The notes under the pieces were generated by a model. The model worked only from the letters and a program-made list of their open reading frames with translations, did not search any database and had not been told where the DNA came from. From Pseudanabaena galeata CCNP1313 (GTDB lineage: Bacteria; Cyanobacteriota; Cyanobacteriia; Pseudanabaenales; Pseudanabaenaceae), in the NCBI RefSeq assembly GCF_029910235.1, contig NZ_CP112874.1:4330501-4394500 (forward strand): a stretch of 64,000 nt of DNA. Reading direction: 5' to 3'. Shown here in pieces: positions 8,274 through 16,460 of the stretch. The number at the start of each line of letters is the position of its first letter. The stretch's first letter is position 1. Made by a program: the position numbers and the translations under genes.

Positions 8274-8552
8274 CTAATCATTCCACTCGCCGCGAGGTGG
8301 CACAACGGGATTCATCGTTAGGGGACGGGAGCGATCTGCTTCTTTGATCGCTCGACGCTGCAACCATTGACGGATCGCCGTATCGATCGCCTGTTCAGGA
8401 TCATTGGTGACTTCACCAAGCTCAGCAAGTAAAGCAGGATCGATGTCTATACTCTTTAGCACCTCATTAAATACTGCTTCATTAGCCGATTGGTTTATTT
8501 GCGGTTCGTTAGCGTTATCTTCTGGCATATGAGTTTTTAAATTAACTGGCAC
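8274..8552 (-). CDS. Conserved hypothetical protein, soluble paralogue of the 7759-8241 protein
   Basis: 92 residues without a membrane segment. The segment from DIDPALLAELGEVTNDP to AIRQWLQRR aligns with the C-terminal domain of the downstream 160-residue protein; the tail PRGEWND resembles that protein's DQWND end. The ORF lies 32 bp upstream of its paralogue on the same strand, suggesting tandem duplication followed by gain or loss of a membrane anchor. Function unknown; ATG at 8531 is an alternative start. Confidence 0.6.
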   Translation of the reverse strand: MPVNLKTHMPEDNANEPQINQSANEAVFNEVLKSIDIDPALLAELGEVTNDPEQAIDTAIRQWLQRRAIKEADRSRPLTMNPVVPPRGEWND

Positions 8553-8640
8553 TAAATTTACTTGACACTATCCAGATTTTACCCAGATTTGTTACCTTCT
8601 GAATGTGCAGAGCGATCACAATCGTAGTTTTGCAATGATA

Positions 8641-8693
8641 AAACCCAAGCAGTGATTAGCGGCGTGGTGTGTCGTCAATCACTGCTTGAGTTT
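8641..8693. repeat. 17-bp inverted repeat upstream of hisS
   Basis: AAACCCAAGCAGTGATT pairs with AATCACTGCTTGAGTTT (one mismatch) around a 19-nt GC-rich loop. It sits between the start of the 8274-8552 gene and hisS, possibly a terminator-like or regulatory stem. Confidence 0.6.
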
Positions 8694-8794
8694 TGGATCT
8701 GCAAGACTTTGCATAGAATATGGGGTTTTGATGACCAAAAACTATGTATTCTGGAATAACATTACAGTCTCCTGTTTATCACCCGTTAGCATCC

Positions 8795-10075
8795 ATGTCT
8801 TCACTTCAGGTCACACGCGGTACTCGCGATATCCTTGCTCCCGAAATTTATTATTGGCAGCAGTTAGAGACAACTGCGCGTCAAATCCTTGCCCAAGCCG
8901 CCTATACCGAGATTCGCACACCCATTTTTGAAGCAACTGAGCTATTTGCGCGGGGCATCGGTGAAGCTACAGATATTGTCGGCAAGGAAATGTATACCTT
9001 TAACGATCGCGGCGATCGCTCTCTGACTTTGCGACCTGAAGGCACGGCAGGAGTGGCGCGATCCTATATCGAAAATAAGTTATTTGCTCAAGGTGGCGTA
9101 CAGCGTCTTTGGTACATGGGCGCAATGTTTCGCTATGAGCGTCCGCAAGCAGGTCGTCAGCGTCAATTTCACCAGTTGGGTGTTGAAGTATTAGGTAGCG
9201 CCGATCCGCGTGCCGATGCTGAAGCGATCGCGATCGCCAGTGATTTTTTGCAAGCTGTCGGGTTAACCGATCTTGTGGTGGATCTTAACTCGGTGGGCAG
9301 TGCGGAAGATCGGGTTGTCTATCGTCAATCCCTAGTGGATTATTTCACGCCTTTTGTGGATGAAATTGATGCTGATTCTCGCGATCGCCTGACTCGCAAT
9401 CCTTTACGAATTCTCGATAGCAAAGATAAGCGCACCCAAGAAATTTCCCAAGATGCACCGAGCATTCTCGATTATTTAAGCCCTGAATCGCAACAACACT
9501 TTGAGAAAGTCAAAAGTCTATTAACGGATTTGCAGATTTCCTATCGCATCAATTCGCGTCTAGTGCGTGGCTTAGACTATTACACTCGTACCGCCTTTGA
9601 AATTCAATCCAATCAGTTGGGCGCACAGTCAGCAGTCTGTGGTGGTGGACGTTACGATCGCCTAATTGCAGAACTTGGCGGCGCGGATGTGCCTGCGGTA
9701 GGTTGGGCGATCGGTCTAGAGCGTTTGGTCATTCTCATGCAGCAGGTTGCTGAACAAAAACAAGCGGCGATCGATTTCTATGTGATTTCGCGAGGCGACC
9801 AAGCAGAAGCTAAGTCTCTATCCATTGCTCAAATTCTCCGTAAAGCAGGATTTACAGTAGAACTTGATGTTAGTGGTGCGAAGTTTGACAAACAATTCAA
9901 ACGGGCAAGTAATGCCAATGCTAAAGCCGCTATTGTTATCGGTGATAGCGAAATCGAAGCAGGGCAAGTCCAAATCAAATGGCTAGAGTCTGGCGAACAG
10001 GAAGCGATCGCGATCGCTGATCTAAGTGACAGTTTTGAGGTGTTAAGACAAAAGTTAAAGATTATTACTAAGTAG
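8795..10075 (+). CDS. hisS: Histidyl-tRNA synthetase
   Basis: Class II aminoacyl-tRNA synthetase charging tRNA-His. The start was set at ATG 8795, giving the usual N-terminus SLQVTRGTRDILAPE; the open frame runs upstream to 8744 but those residues are atypical. From 8795 it is 426 residues, normal for the family. Visible are motif 2 (FRYERPQAGRQRQFHQ), the HisA loops (LVRGLDYYTRTAFE and GGGRYD), motif 3 (GWAIGLERL) and the C-terminal anticodon-binding domain. The last codons, AAG TAG, lie inside the left end of the element at 10069-10167. Confidence 0.97.
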   Translation: MSSLQVTRGTRDILAPEIYYWQQLETTARQILAQAAYTEIRTPIFEATELFARGIGEATDIVGKEMYTFNDRGDRSLTLRPEGTAGVARSYIENKLFAQGGVQRLWYMGAMFRYERPQAGRQRQFHQLGVEVLGSADPRADAEAIAIASDFLQAVGLTDLVVDLNSVGSAEDRVVYRQSLVDYFTPFVDEIDADSRDRLTRNPLRILDSKDKRTQEISQDAPSILDYLSPESQQHFEKVKSLLTDLQISYRINSRLVRGLDYYTRTAFEIQSNQLGAQSAVCGGGRYDRLIAELGGADVPAVGWAIGLERLVILMQQVAEQKQAAIDFYVISRGDQAEAKSLSIAQILRKAGFTVELDVSGAKFDKQFKRASNANAKAAIVIGDSEIEAGQVQIKWLESGEQEAIAIADLSDSFEVLRQKLKIITK

Positions 10076-10167
10076 CTCACCATAATTAAAACCTAGAAAG
10101 CTGTGCCACCCGCTACGCGGATGGCACAGCTTTCTAGGTTTTTAGTTTACTTATGCCTAGCTACTTA
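10069..10167. repeat. TAAGTAGCT palindromic element, copy B, between two convergent genes
   Basis: A 99-bp element with TAAGTAGCT at 10069 and AGCTACTTA at 10159, a long central stem and the same flanking blocks as copy A (2737-2841) in opposite orientation. Each terminal repeat supplies the final AAG-TAG of one gene: hisS from the left and the 10161-11369 gene from the right. It probably acts as a bidirectional terminator. Confidence 0.8.
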
Positions 10168-11369
10168 TTGCTTGACCTAATCCATAACCTAATCAATAAA
10201 GTCCCCAGCGTAACCACACCACATAAAATCGCCAAAATCCAATTCTTAGGGGTCCAGTCTACCGCACCAAGATAATTGGAACCGATCGCAATGGTATGTA
10301 CTGAAGCTAGTACCAAAGCAGGAACCGAGAGCAAATGCACATAGCGCCAAGATTTACCTAGTTTCGCCATCATCCAATCAGAGCTAGTGAGAGCAGCAGG
10401 AGCCATCAGTGCGATCGCGATCGCGCCAATCCAGATCGAGATTTGGTGCTGCGGAATCATGAAGGATAAAGCATCAAAGTTCCATTGAAAAGTATGCTCA
10501 ATCTTATGGAAAGTATGGGCAAGGGATAGAACAAATGCACCAACACCGATCGCTCGACGATAGGTCATTAAAACTGAACCAGCTTTACAAATATGTCTGA
10601 GAGGACGGGCGGCAAGGGCAAGGATCAGTAAAATCAAACCTGCATGACCCGTGTAGTCCACCATGTCACTAGTTCGCAATAGCGTTAAGATCCCAATAGT
10701 GAGAGTAATCCAGCCACCCATGCGAAATAACTGACTGCGGCGATCTCGGCTCAACAATCCTGCAAAGACACCCATACCGAGCATTGATGGCAAAGTTCCT
10801 AATCCAAATGCCAACATCGTCAGAGCCCCCTGCATCATATCGCCAGTTTCCGCCGCCTTAATCTGAGCCGTGTAGAGAAAACCACAGGGAATCAATCCCC
10901 ATGTCATGCCGAGTAAAGCTGGAGTTAATGGATGGGAATGCAGCGATAGTTTCATCATCGCGGAGCTAAGACGTTGATGCAGTCCCGCTAGAGCCATAGG
11001 ATTGATAAATGGAAGAGTAGGCAAACCTTCTGGCTTAATCTGGACAAGTCCCATCCATACCAAAAGCACACCTGTCAAAATCGCAAGCCAACGCCGCAGA
11101 TCGCTTTCTAAACCTGCTAACTGTCCACTAGCCACTAGCACCGAACCGATCGCACCAATGGCAGCTCCCGCGATCGCATAGCTGAAGATCCTGCCAATGT
11201 TCAGCAATGTATGAAAGTACAAGTACTGTTGCCAAGCTTGAGGATGATTTTGGGAGTTGCTATCTTTGCCTGAAAGTGAAAAAGCGACGGTCAATGGACC
11301 ACACATCCCCACACAATGACCGAAACTCCCTAAAAAACCTAAAGCAGCAACAAGCAATAAATCTAGCAT
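10161..11369 (-). CDS. TauE/SafE (UreH-like) membrane protein fused to a ferric-reductase-like haem domain
   Basis: A 402-residue polytopic protein. Residues 1-~245 form a six-helix UreH/COG2836-type domain, starting with the characteristic GHCVGMCGP cysteine motif. Residues ~265-400 resemble a ferric-reductase/MsrQ-like domain with spaced His residues (LAHTFHKIEH, RYVHLL, ASVHTIAIG) that could bind haem. A thiol or metal transporter coupled to transmembrane electron transfer is plausible but inferred. It heads a same-strand cluster with a small unknown protein, Cu/Zn SOD and cytochrome c6, which suggests periplasmic redox or copper biology. The stop codon is supplied by repeat copy B. Confidence 0.78.
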   Translation of the reverse strand: MLDLLLVAALGFLGSFGHCVGMCGPLTVAFSLSGKDSNSQNHPQAWQQYLYFHTLLNIGRIFSYAIAGAAIGAIGSVLVASGQLAGLESDLRRWLAILTGVLLVWMGLVQIKPEGLPTLPFINPMALAGLHQRLSSAMMKLSLHSHPLTPALLGMTWGLIPCGFLYTAQIKAAETGDMMQGALTMLAFGLGTLPSMLGMGVFAGLLSRDRRSQLFRMGGWITLTIGILTLLRTSDMVDYTGHAGLILLILALAARPLRHICKAGSVLMTYRRAIGVGAFVLSLAHTFHKIEHTFQWNFDALSFMIPQHQISIWIGAIAIALMAPAALTSSDWMMAKLGKSWRYVHLLSVPALVLASVHTIAIGSNYLGAVDWTPKNWILAILCGVVTLGTLLIRLWIRSSNK

Positions 11370-11503
11370 TCTTTATTTATAGCGCTTTGCGCTGAATTAT
11401 TTTTAAAACCAGTGTTACTACGTAGAACAAAGATAGTCATCATGTTTCCATGTCATCCTGCAAGAAGATTTGAAGACCAAATCCCTACATTATTGCAATG
11501 GTA

Positions 11504-11524
11504 GGGGCTTGGTCTCCAAGCCCC
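11504..11524. terminator. Short GC hairpin
   Basis: GGGGCTTGG and CCAAGCCCC pair around a TCT loop, in the gap between the 151-residue gene and the membrane protein gene. The GTAGGGGC-type stem is common between cyanobacterial genes. Confidence 0.5.
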
Positions 11525-11576
11525 AATCGCTACTCTCAAAAAATCTCTTGATTTTGGCTTGAGCGCAAATTGATAT

Positions 11577-12032
11577 CTATCTACCCACATTAGTCGTAAA
11601 GGTTAATTCAAAGGGGGAGAAGTCTGCTCCTTCCGTTGGGGAACCACTCAAGTGCAGTTCATATCTTCCTACTTGGGGAAATATGACTTCCATACTCGGT
11701 AATCCCAAATAGCGCTCAATAATTGACAAAGGATTAGCCACCGTAAATTTGATGTTGCGATCGGTCAGCGATCGCACTTCTAACCGACAATTGCATTTTC
11801 CGTAAGGGATAAGCTCGCCACCGCGTCTGGTGAGCGCAATCCAGATTCTCGATTTTTTACCCGCAACAGGGCGATCATTTGGTTCGATATGGATTGTGCC
11901 GCCTACCCCTTGAGAAGTTTTGACTTCATGGGCAATGCGAACAGGCGATGAAAATTTGGCTAGGTGAGAACCGTTGATATTAGAAGCAGTAGATAAATGC
12001 AAGTTGAATAGGATAGAAGCTACTTCAAACAT
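11577..12032 (-). CDS. Conserved hypothetical protein with beta-rich (YtkA/FixH-like?) domain
   Basis: 151 residues. It begins with a weakly hydrophobic stretch (MFEVASILFNLHLSTAS) and continues as a beta-rich domain: GTIHIEPNDRPVAGKKS, a paired CNC motif, then FPQVGRYELHLSGSP. The pattern (an ND-P-V-AG turn early, FP-VG-YEL late) resembles YtkA/FixH-like periplasmic immunoglobulin-type folds involved in metal handling; this is a weak resemblance. It is 20 bp downstream of sodC on the same strand, so probably cotranscribed with it. Confidence 0.6.
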   Translation of the reverse strand: MFEVASILFNLHLSTASNINGSHLAKFSSPVRIAHEVKTSQGVGGTIHIEPNDRPVAGKKSRIWIALTRRGGELIPYGKCNCRLEVRSLTDRNIKFTVANPLSIIERYLGLPSMEVIFPQVGRYELHLSGSPTEGADFSPFELTFTTNVGR

Positions 12033-12052
12033 TGATTAATGATAATTCTTAA

Positions 12053-12697
12053 TTATTGAGGTTTGACAACGCCACAAGCAATCCGAGTTTTATAGTCAAC
12101 ATTGGGAATTGTTGATTTTCCATTTGCACCTGCATGAATGACGATCGCAGTGCCGCCTTGCTTTAGTAAAGAGTTACGCCCCGTACCCAGTGTTAATTCT
12201 GGCAGGGTCGCCGTCAAAGTTCCTGACCCATCCTGCTTAACCATGATATTTGGCAAATCACCCGCAGGCTTATGTTGATCAGATCCATGCTTCATATCCT
12301 CATGTTTGTAATGAGTATGATGATGATGTTTGTTATGCATATGATGAAGACTGCGATCATGGGAATCATCCACGGGCGATCGCTTGGGATCAAAATGATG
12401 TCCTGCTGACTTAAAGTCTGGCGCTTCACATTTACCATTTTCATGTAAATGCACCATATGCTCTCCCTGAGCGAGTTTTTGAACTTGCAGAGTTACCTTC
12501 ACGCCTGAAGCAGATTGAGTAAAAGTCGCAGTTCCTACAAGTTCGCCCTTAGCATTAAAAATCTGTGAGTTAGCGCTGGGTTTCAAAGTTTTAGAAATAG
12601 CTGGACTAGTCAGAGTTGCCATTGTGATTAGAGGCAGAAAAACTACGAACTTAGAAGCAAATTTAGCTTGAAATTGATACTTATTTAAATGAATCAT
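12053..12697 (-). CDS. sodC: Cu/Zn superoxide dismutase with His-rich insertion
   Basis: Periplasmic superoxide dismutase of 214 residues with an N-terminal signal sequence (hydrophobic core about 17-33). Copper ligands are visible as H83/H85 in VHLHENGKC, H100 or H101 in SAGHHFDP, and H188 in IVIHAGANG. The disulfide pair is C90 and C208, and the GDLPN zinc-loop motif is present. Between 113 and 142 an unusually His-rich insert (HHMHNKHHHHTHYKHED) could load or buffer copper. It is followed closely by the 151-residue gene. Cu/Zn SOD is not universal in cyanobacteria, which makes this cluster noteworthy. Confidence 0.93.
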   Translation of the reverse strand: MIHLNKYQFQAKFASKFVVFLPLITMATLTSPAISKTLKPSANSQIFNAKGELVGTATFTQSASGVKVTLQVQKLAQGEHMVHLHENGKCEAPDFKSAGHHFDPKRSPVDDSHDRSLHHMHNKHHHHTHYKHEDMKHGSDQHKPAGDLPNIMVKQDGSGTLTATLPELTLGTGRNSLLKQGGTAIVIHAGANGKSTIPNVDYKTRIACGVVKPQ

Positions 12698-12737
12698 ACG
12701 ATCTACTTTCCCTCACCTTAAAATATGAATTGTTTGA

Positions 12738-12766
12738 AGTTAAGCCGCGTATTGCGCGGCTTAACT
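12738..12766. terminator. Terminator-like hairpin between petJ and sodC
   Basis: AGTTAAGCCGCG and CGCGGCTTAACT pair around a short TATTG loop, just past the petJ stop (minus strand). Confidence 0.7.
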
Positions 12767-12773
12767 CACTTCT

Positions 12774-13115
12774 TTATGCTTTTGGCCAACCGTTCTGAGA
12801 TTGTTCGAGTACATAGTTAGCAACTAGACTAATTTCTTCATCCTTAAGTTTTTTCCCAAAGGCAGGCATTGCACCTTTACCCTTAACAACTTGCAGAGAA
12901 ATAGCTTCAACCGTGTTCTTGCCATATTTTTCCAAGGCATCTGCTTTCAAGGTTTTTGCAGCAACTACGTTGTTTTTGCCACCTGCATGACATTGAGCGC
13001 AATTATTGTTAAAGATTTTTGCACCTGCGGACACTTCCGCAAAAGCTGGTTGACCGAAAGCAAGACTCACCAAAATTGTTAAGGCGATCGCGAGAATAGA
13101 AAAAATGCGTTTCAT
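12774..13115 (-). CDS. petJ: Cytochrome c6 (cytochrome c553)
   Basis: Lumenal haem protein carrying electrons from cytochrome b6f to photosystem I or oxidase, the alternative to plastocyanin when copper is scarce. 113-residue precursor: signal peptide with cleavage near AFA-E (about residue 26), haem-binding CAQCH (C39, C42, H43), axial methionine in GAMPAFG (M83), and the C-terminal NYVLEQSQNGW typical of the family. It lies upstream of sodC in the same direction, separated by a terminator-like hairpin. Confidence 0.95.
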   Translation of the reverse strand: MKRIFSILAIALTILVSLAFGQPAFAEVSAGAKIFNNNCAQCHAGGKNNVVAAKTLKADALEKYGKNTVEAISLQVVKGKGAMPAFGKKLKDEEISLVANYVLEQSQNGWPKA

Positions 13116-13435
13116 AGTTATTTAGTCCTTAAATATTCACGAAAAATAAGGGCAAAGCTATAGCTGATGCCCTACGCGGCTTAGCCGCAAAGTCGAGTTG
13201 AATTTTAGTCTGAATGTATGATGACGGTATTTGCTCTAGCCGTCAAAAGACAGTCCGTCAAACAAAGCTCCAAAAGAAAATGGCGGCGCTTCGCGCCGCC
13301 ATTTTCTTTTGGGTTTATTGCTATAGCGCACCGTCTCTAGACGGCTAACCCTACCTCAATCTTAGGTAGGATCAACAATTGCAGTGGGATCGCTGTGATA
13401 AGCTAACAATGTTAGTGTCATTAACACGAATAAAC
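13116..13435. repeat. Divergent petJ/clpR intergenic region with 20-bp hairpin
   Basis: A 320-bp non-coding gap that must hold the promoters of petJ and clpR. It contains a perfect 20-bp stem with TTC loop (13270-13289 with 13293-13312, GGCGGCGC tip), a small GCGGC/GCCGC stem near 13176, CCGTC/GACGG inverted pairs on both sides of the hairpin, and a TTGCTATAG block right of the hairpin that recurs beside other hairpins of the family. No small ORF looks real. Confidence 0.65.
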
Positions 13436-14137
13436 ATGGATCGACCTTCTCGCTCTGTTCCCCAAGCCGCACAAGCCGCCTATTCAGGGGATTCGTCATA
13501 CGGACGCACACCGCCGCCTGACTTACCTTCGCTACTGCTAAAAGAGCGGATTATTTACTTTGGGTTGCCTCTTGTATCTCCCGACGAATACAAACAGCAG
13601 CTTGGTGTCGATGTTACAGAATTGCTCATCGCCCAACTTTTATATTTACAATACGAAGATCCCGAAAAACCGATTTTCCTGTATATCAACTCCACAGGGA
13701 CTTCTTGGTACACAGGTGATGCGATCGGGTTTGAAACCGAAGCTTTTGCCATCTGTGACACACTCAACTATATTAAGCCTCCCGTCCATACCATCTGCCT
13801 TGGACAAGCCATGGGGACAGCCGCAATGATCCTCGCCTGCGGAACTAAAGGTTTCCGAGCGAGCTTGCCTAATGCCACGATTGTCCTCCACCAAGCTCGC
13901 CGCCAAACCAGAGGACAAGCCTCTGACTTGCAGATTCAAGCTAAGGAAGTACTGACCAATCGCGAAGCAATGCTGAGAATCCTGTCTCGGACTACAGGTA
14001 AGTCACCTGAGGTACTTACCAAAGATATGGATCGGATGTTTTATATGACTCCTGAGCAAGCTAAAGAATACGGGTTAATTGATCGCGTACTCGAAAGTAC
14101 TAAAGATTTGCCTAAAGCAGTTCCAGCACTTGTTTAA
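13436..14137 (+). CDS. clpR: ClpR, catalytically inactive Clp protease subunit
   Basis: ClpP homologue of cyanobacteria and plastids. The active-site segment, AASMG in ClpP3, reads GQAMGTAAM here, so the nucleophilic serine is lost; a His remains in VLHQARRQTRGQASD. From ATG 13436 it is 233 residues; the frame is open back to 13379. A ClpR-specific insertion is visible (NSTGTSWYTGDAIGFETEAF, where ClpP has NSPGGS). It is followed on the same strand by clpP3, and the two subunits form the mixed ClpP3/R core that works with ClpC/ClpS. Confidence 0.93.
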   Translation: MDRPSRSVPQAAQAAYSGDSSYGRTPPPDLPSLLLKERIIYFGLPLVSPDEYKQQLGVDVTELLIAQLLYLQYEDPEKPIFLYINSTGTSWYTGDAIGFETEAFAICDTLNYIKPPVHTICLGQAMGTAAMILACGTKGFRASLPNATIVLHQARRQTRGQASDLQIQAKEVLTNREAMLRILSRTTGKSPEVLTKDMDRMFYMTPEQAKEYGLIDRVLESTKDLPKAVPALV

Positions 14138-14140
14138 GCA

Positions 14141-14262
14141 ATTAGCTGTTAGCAATTAGCTGTTAGCTGTTAGCTGTTAGCTCAGTTAATTTTACAGTCC
14201 ATAGCTAAAAGCTAAAAGCCAAAAGCCAAAAGCTAAAAGCTAAAAGCTAAAAGCCAAAAGCC
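14141..14262. repeat. Heptanucleotide short tandem repeats (STRR) between clpR and clpP
   Basis: Two blocks of 7-nt repeats: GTTAGCT-type units at 14141-14182 and AAAGCTA/AAAGCCA-type units at about 14203-14262. Heptamer STRRs are a known feature of filamentous cyanobacteria. The two blocks are roughly complementary (TTAGCT versus AGCTAA), so an RNA stem within the clpR-clpP3 message is conceivable. Confidence 0.8.
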
Positions 14263-14288
14263 AACCAATTACCAATTACCAAAAACCT

Positions 14289-14888
14289 ATGCCTATCGGT
14301 GTTCCTAGAGTTCCCTATCGCTATCCTGGTGACTCATATACGCAGTGGATTAGCATCTACGAGCGCCTGTCAATGGAGCGAATTATTTTCCTGAGTGGAG
14401 AAGTTTCGGATGGGATGGCAAATTCGATCATTGCTCGATTGCTCTACTTTGATTCTGAAGACCAATCCAAAGATATCTACATGTATATCAACTCTCCTGG
14501 TGGCTCAGTTTCCGCAGGATTGGCAATTTTCGACACGATGCAGCATATTAAGGCTGATGTAACCACCATTTGTGTTGGACTGGCAGCTTCAATGGGTTCA
14601 TATCTATTGATGGCTGGAGCTAAGGGTAAGCGTTACGCTCTGCCCAATGCTCGAATTATGATTCATCAGCCGTCAGGTGGGACTCGTGGTCAAGCGTCCG
14701 ACATTGAGATTGAGGCACGAGAAATCATTCGGATTCGCCATAAGCTGAATGGAGAATATGCTAAGCGGACAGGACAGCCCCTAGAGAAGATCGAGCGTGA
14801 TATGAATCGCGACTATTACATGTCTTCAGAAGAATCTCTTGCCTACGGATTGATCGATCGCGTTCTTGATTCACCACAATCAGTTTAA
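14289..14888 (+). CDS. clpP: ATP-dependent Clp protease proteolytic subunit (ClpP3 type)
   Basis: Serine peptidase subunit of 199 residues with the full catalytic triad: S101 in GLAASMGS, H126 in MIHQPSGG and D175 in MNRDYYMS. The handle-region sequence [12 protein letters not shown] is present. It lies 151 bp downstream of clpR on the same strand, separated by heptamer repeats, and is followed at once by a 22-bp perfect palindrome acting as terminator. The clpR partner makes this the ClpP3-type subunit. Confidence 0.96.
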   Translation: MPIGVPRVPYRYPGDSYTQWISIYERLSMERIIFLSGEVSDGMANSIIARLLYFDSEDQSKDIYMYINSPGGSVSAGLAIFDTMQHIKADVTTICVGLAASMGSYLLMAGAKGKRYALPNARIMIHQPSGGTRGQASDIEIEAREIIRIRHKLNGEYAKRTGQPLEKIERDMNRDYYMSSEESLAYGLIDRVLDSPQSV

Positions 14889-14892
14889 TGAA

Positions 14893-14939
14893 AACAAAAA
14901 AGATGTAATGATGCGTAGCATCATTACATCTTTTTTGTT
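14893..14939. terminator. 22-bp perfect palindromic terminator after clpP
   Basis: The arms 14893-14914 and 14918-14939 pair perfectly around GTA; the A-run on one side and the T-run on the other make it a bidirectional terminator candidate serving clpP and the convergent 14966-15307 gene. Confidence 0.8.
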
Positions 14940-14965
14940 AAGGCAGAGTGCAGTAATTATTTTTT

Positions 14966-15307
14966 CTATTGGAATACAATCGGATCATCTAGATTTTGAC
15001 AGAAGTCGATAAATGATGGCGCACTTTCGCTACCATCGGCAAATTCAGCCTTAATCCATTGTTTGCACAATTGATTGTCAGTGGAACTGTCCCAAACCAT
15101 CTTGGCATTCTCCCCTGAACCAATGCCTGAGCCAATATCAAACTGTCCCCAAGTCTTTTCTGGCTCACCCACCATCAACTTTTTGATTGTCGAATTGCTA
15201 TTATTCTTAACGTAGAAATACCATTGATCAGCAGAAGCAGAAGAAACATTTGCCACTAGACTCAAGGCAAGTACACTAGCAGAAATCAAAAAACTTTGTT
15301 TAACCAC
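14966..15307 (-). CDS. Hypothetical secreted protein
   Basis: A 113-residue protein with a clear Sec signal peptide (basic start, hydrophobic SASVLALSLVANV, cleavage near ASA-D at about 26). The mature part is about 87 residues with two Cys (C80 and C103 approximately) that could form a disulfide, and an Asn/Ser-rich beta-like start (YFYVKNNSNSTIKKL). No family was recognised; similar small periplasmic proteins of unknown role are common in cyanobacteria. It is convergent with clpP. Confidence 0.65.
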   Translation of the reverse strand: MVKQSFLISASVLALSLVANVSSASADQWYFYVKNNSNSTIKKLMVGEPEKTWGQFDIGSGIGSGENAKMVWDSSTDNQLCKQWIKAEFADGSESAPSFIDFCQNLDDPIVFQ

Positions 15308-15418
15308 TGTCTTAAACTCTCTAAAGAAGCTCTTACTAAGAATATAAACTATAAAATCTGATTTGCAACATACACTGAGATTCTTATAACTTTTTATAAC
15401 TTTTGATGTGGTTTAGCT

Positions 15419-16438
15419 ATGACTTTTATAGTTCAATCAATCCAATATCAGCCTTATCAATTGGCTTTCCGCGAACCCTTTCAAACTGCGACGGGTATAC
15501 TTCTAAATCGTGAAGGTTTTGTGATTGAGATTCGCGATCGCCGATCTGATTATCAAGTTCAGCATATTGGCTTAGGTGAGTCTGCGCCACTTTATGGTTT
15601 CGGAATGGAATCTTTGCGCGAGACAGAACAAGTCTTAAAAGAAGCTCAGCGATCGCTGATTAATGCAGAAATCAAAAACCTCAAAGATATTGAGAATGTA
15701 CTTGCAAAATATGTTTGCACTCCTGCGGCAAAACATGGAATTGAATTAGCATTACTCAATTTATTATCACAAGTGCAAGGTATTTCCATTTCTCAATTGT
15801 TAGCTAATTCTTTTTCGGGAATAGTGCGAGATCAAGTTACAGTTAATGCGGTGATTGGAGCGATCTCTCCTGAATTAGCTGCCACAAAAGCAAGGGAATA
15901 TATAGAACAAGGTTATCACTGTCTCAAAATCAAGGTGGGAACACAGGATTTTGAAATGGATTTGCAAAGAGTAGAAGCAGTGCGATCGCAGATTGGGAAT
16001 GATATCCAAATTCGGATTGATGCGAATCAAGGATGGTTAGTCGAGGAGGCGATCGCTAATTTAAAAAAACTGGAATTTTTACAAATCGAATATGTCGAGC
16101 AACCTGTTGTTGCTTCCGATTTGGCAGGTATGGCGGTGGTCAGGCGATCTCAATCAATTCCCATTGCGGCTGATGAATCTGTCAATAATCTTGCCCAATT
16201 GCAGCAAGTGATTAAGTCTCAGGCTGCGGATATTATTATTCTCAAGCCTATGGCGTTAGGCGGAATTATCACGGCAAATCGTGCAGCAGCGATCGCTTTC
16301 CAAGCTGGCTTAGATGTAGTGGTAACAACAACTATCGACGGAGCGATCGCTCGACAAGCTGCCTATGACCTAGCTGCCGCTTTGCCAATTCAACGAGCTT
16401 GCGGTTTGGCTACAGGACATTTGTTAATAGAGAATTAG
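15419..16438 (+). CDS. menC: o-Succinylbenzoate synthase (enolase superfamily)
   Basis: 339 residues of the muconate-lactonising subgroup of the enolase superfamily. Active-site features: KIKVG (acid/base Lys), RIDANQGW (metal ligand Asp), EYVEQPV (metal ligand Glu), AADES (metal ligand Asp) and ILKPMALGG (second catalytic Lys). In cyanobacteria this gene makes OSB for phylloquinone (vitamin K1), the photosystem I cofactor; a dipeptide epimerase is the main alternative because motifs overlap. The final codons ATA-GAG-AAT-TAG belong to the arm of the palindrome 16426-16460. Confidence 0.85.
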   Translation: MTFIVQSIQYQPYQLAFREPFQTATGILLNREGFVIEIRDRRSDYQVQHIGLGESAPLYGFGMESLRETEQVLKEAQRSLINAEIKNLKDIENVLAKYVCTPAAKHGIELALLNLLSQVQGISISQLLANSFSGIVRDQVTVNAVIGAISPELAATKAREYIEQGYHCLKIKVGTQDFEMDLQRVEAVRSQIGNDIQIRIDANQGWLVEEAIANLKKLEFLQIEYVEQPVVASDLAGMAVVRRSQSIPIAADESVNNLAQLQQVIKSQAADIIILKPMALGGIITANRAAAIAFQAGLDVVVTTTIDGAIARQAAYDLAAALPIQRACGLATGHLLIEN

Positions 16439-16460
16439 CGCGAAGCGCTAATTCTCTATT
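16426..16460. terminator. Palindrome spanning the menC stop codon
   Basis: AATAGAGAATTAGCGC pairs perfectly with its complement around a GAA loop. The menC stop TAG (16436-16438) is in the left arm, and the convergent 16461-16826 gene ends right after the right arm. Confidence 0.8.

Noticed and set aside
8686-8931. 81-aa ORF overlapping the hisS 5' end
   Set aside because: Out-of-frame shadow of hisS.
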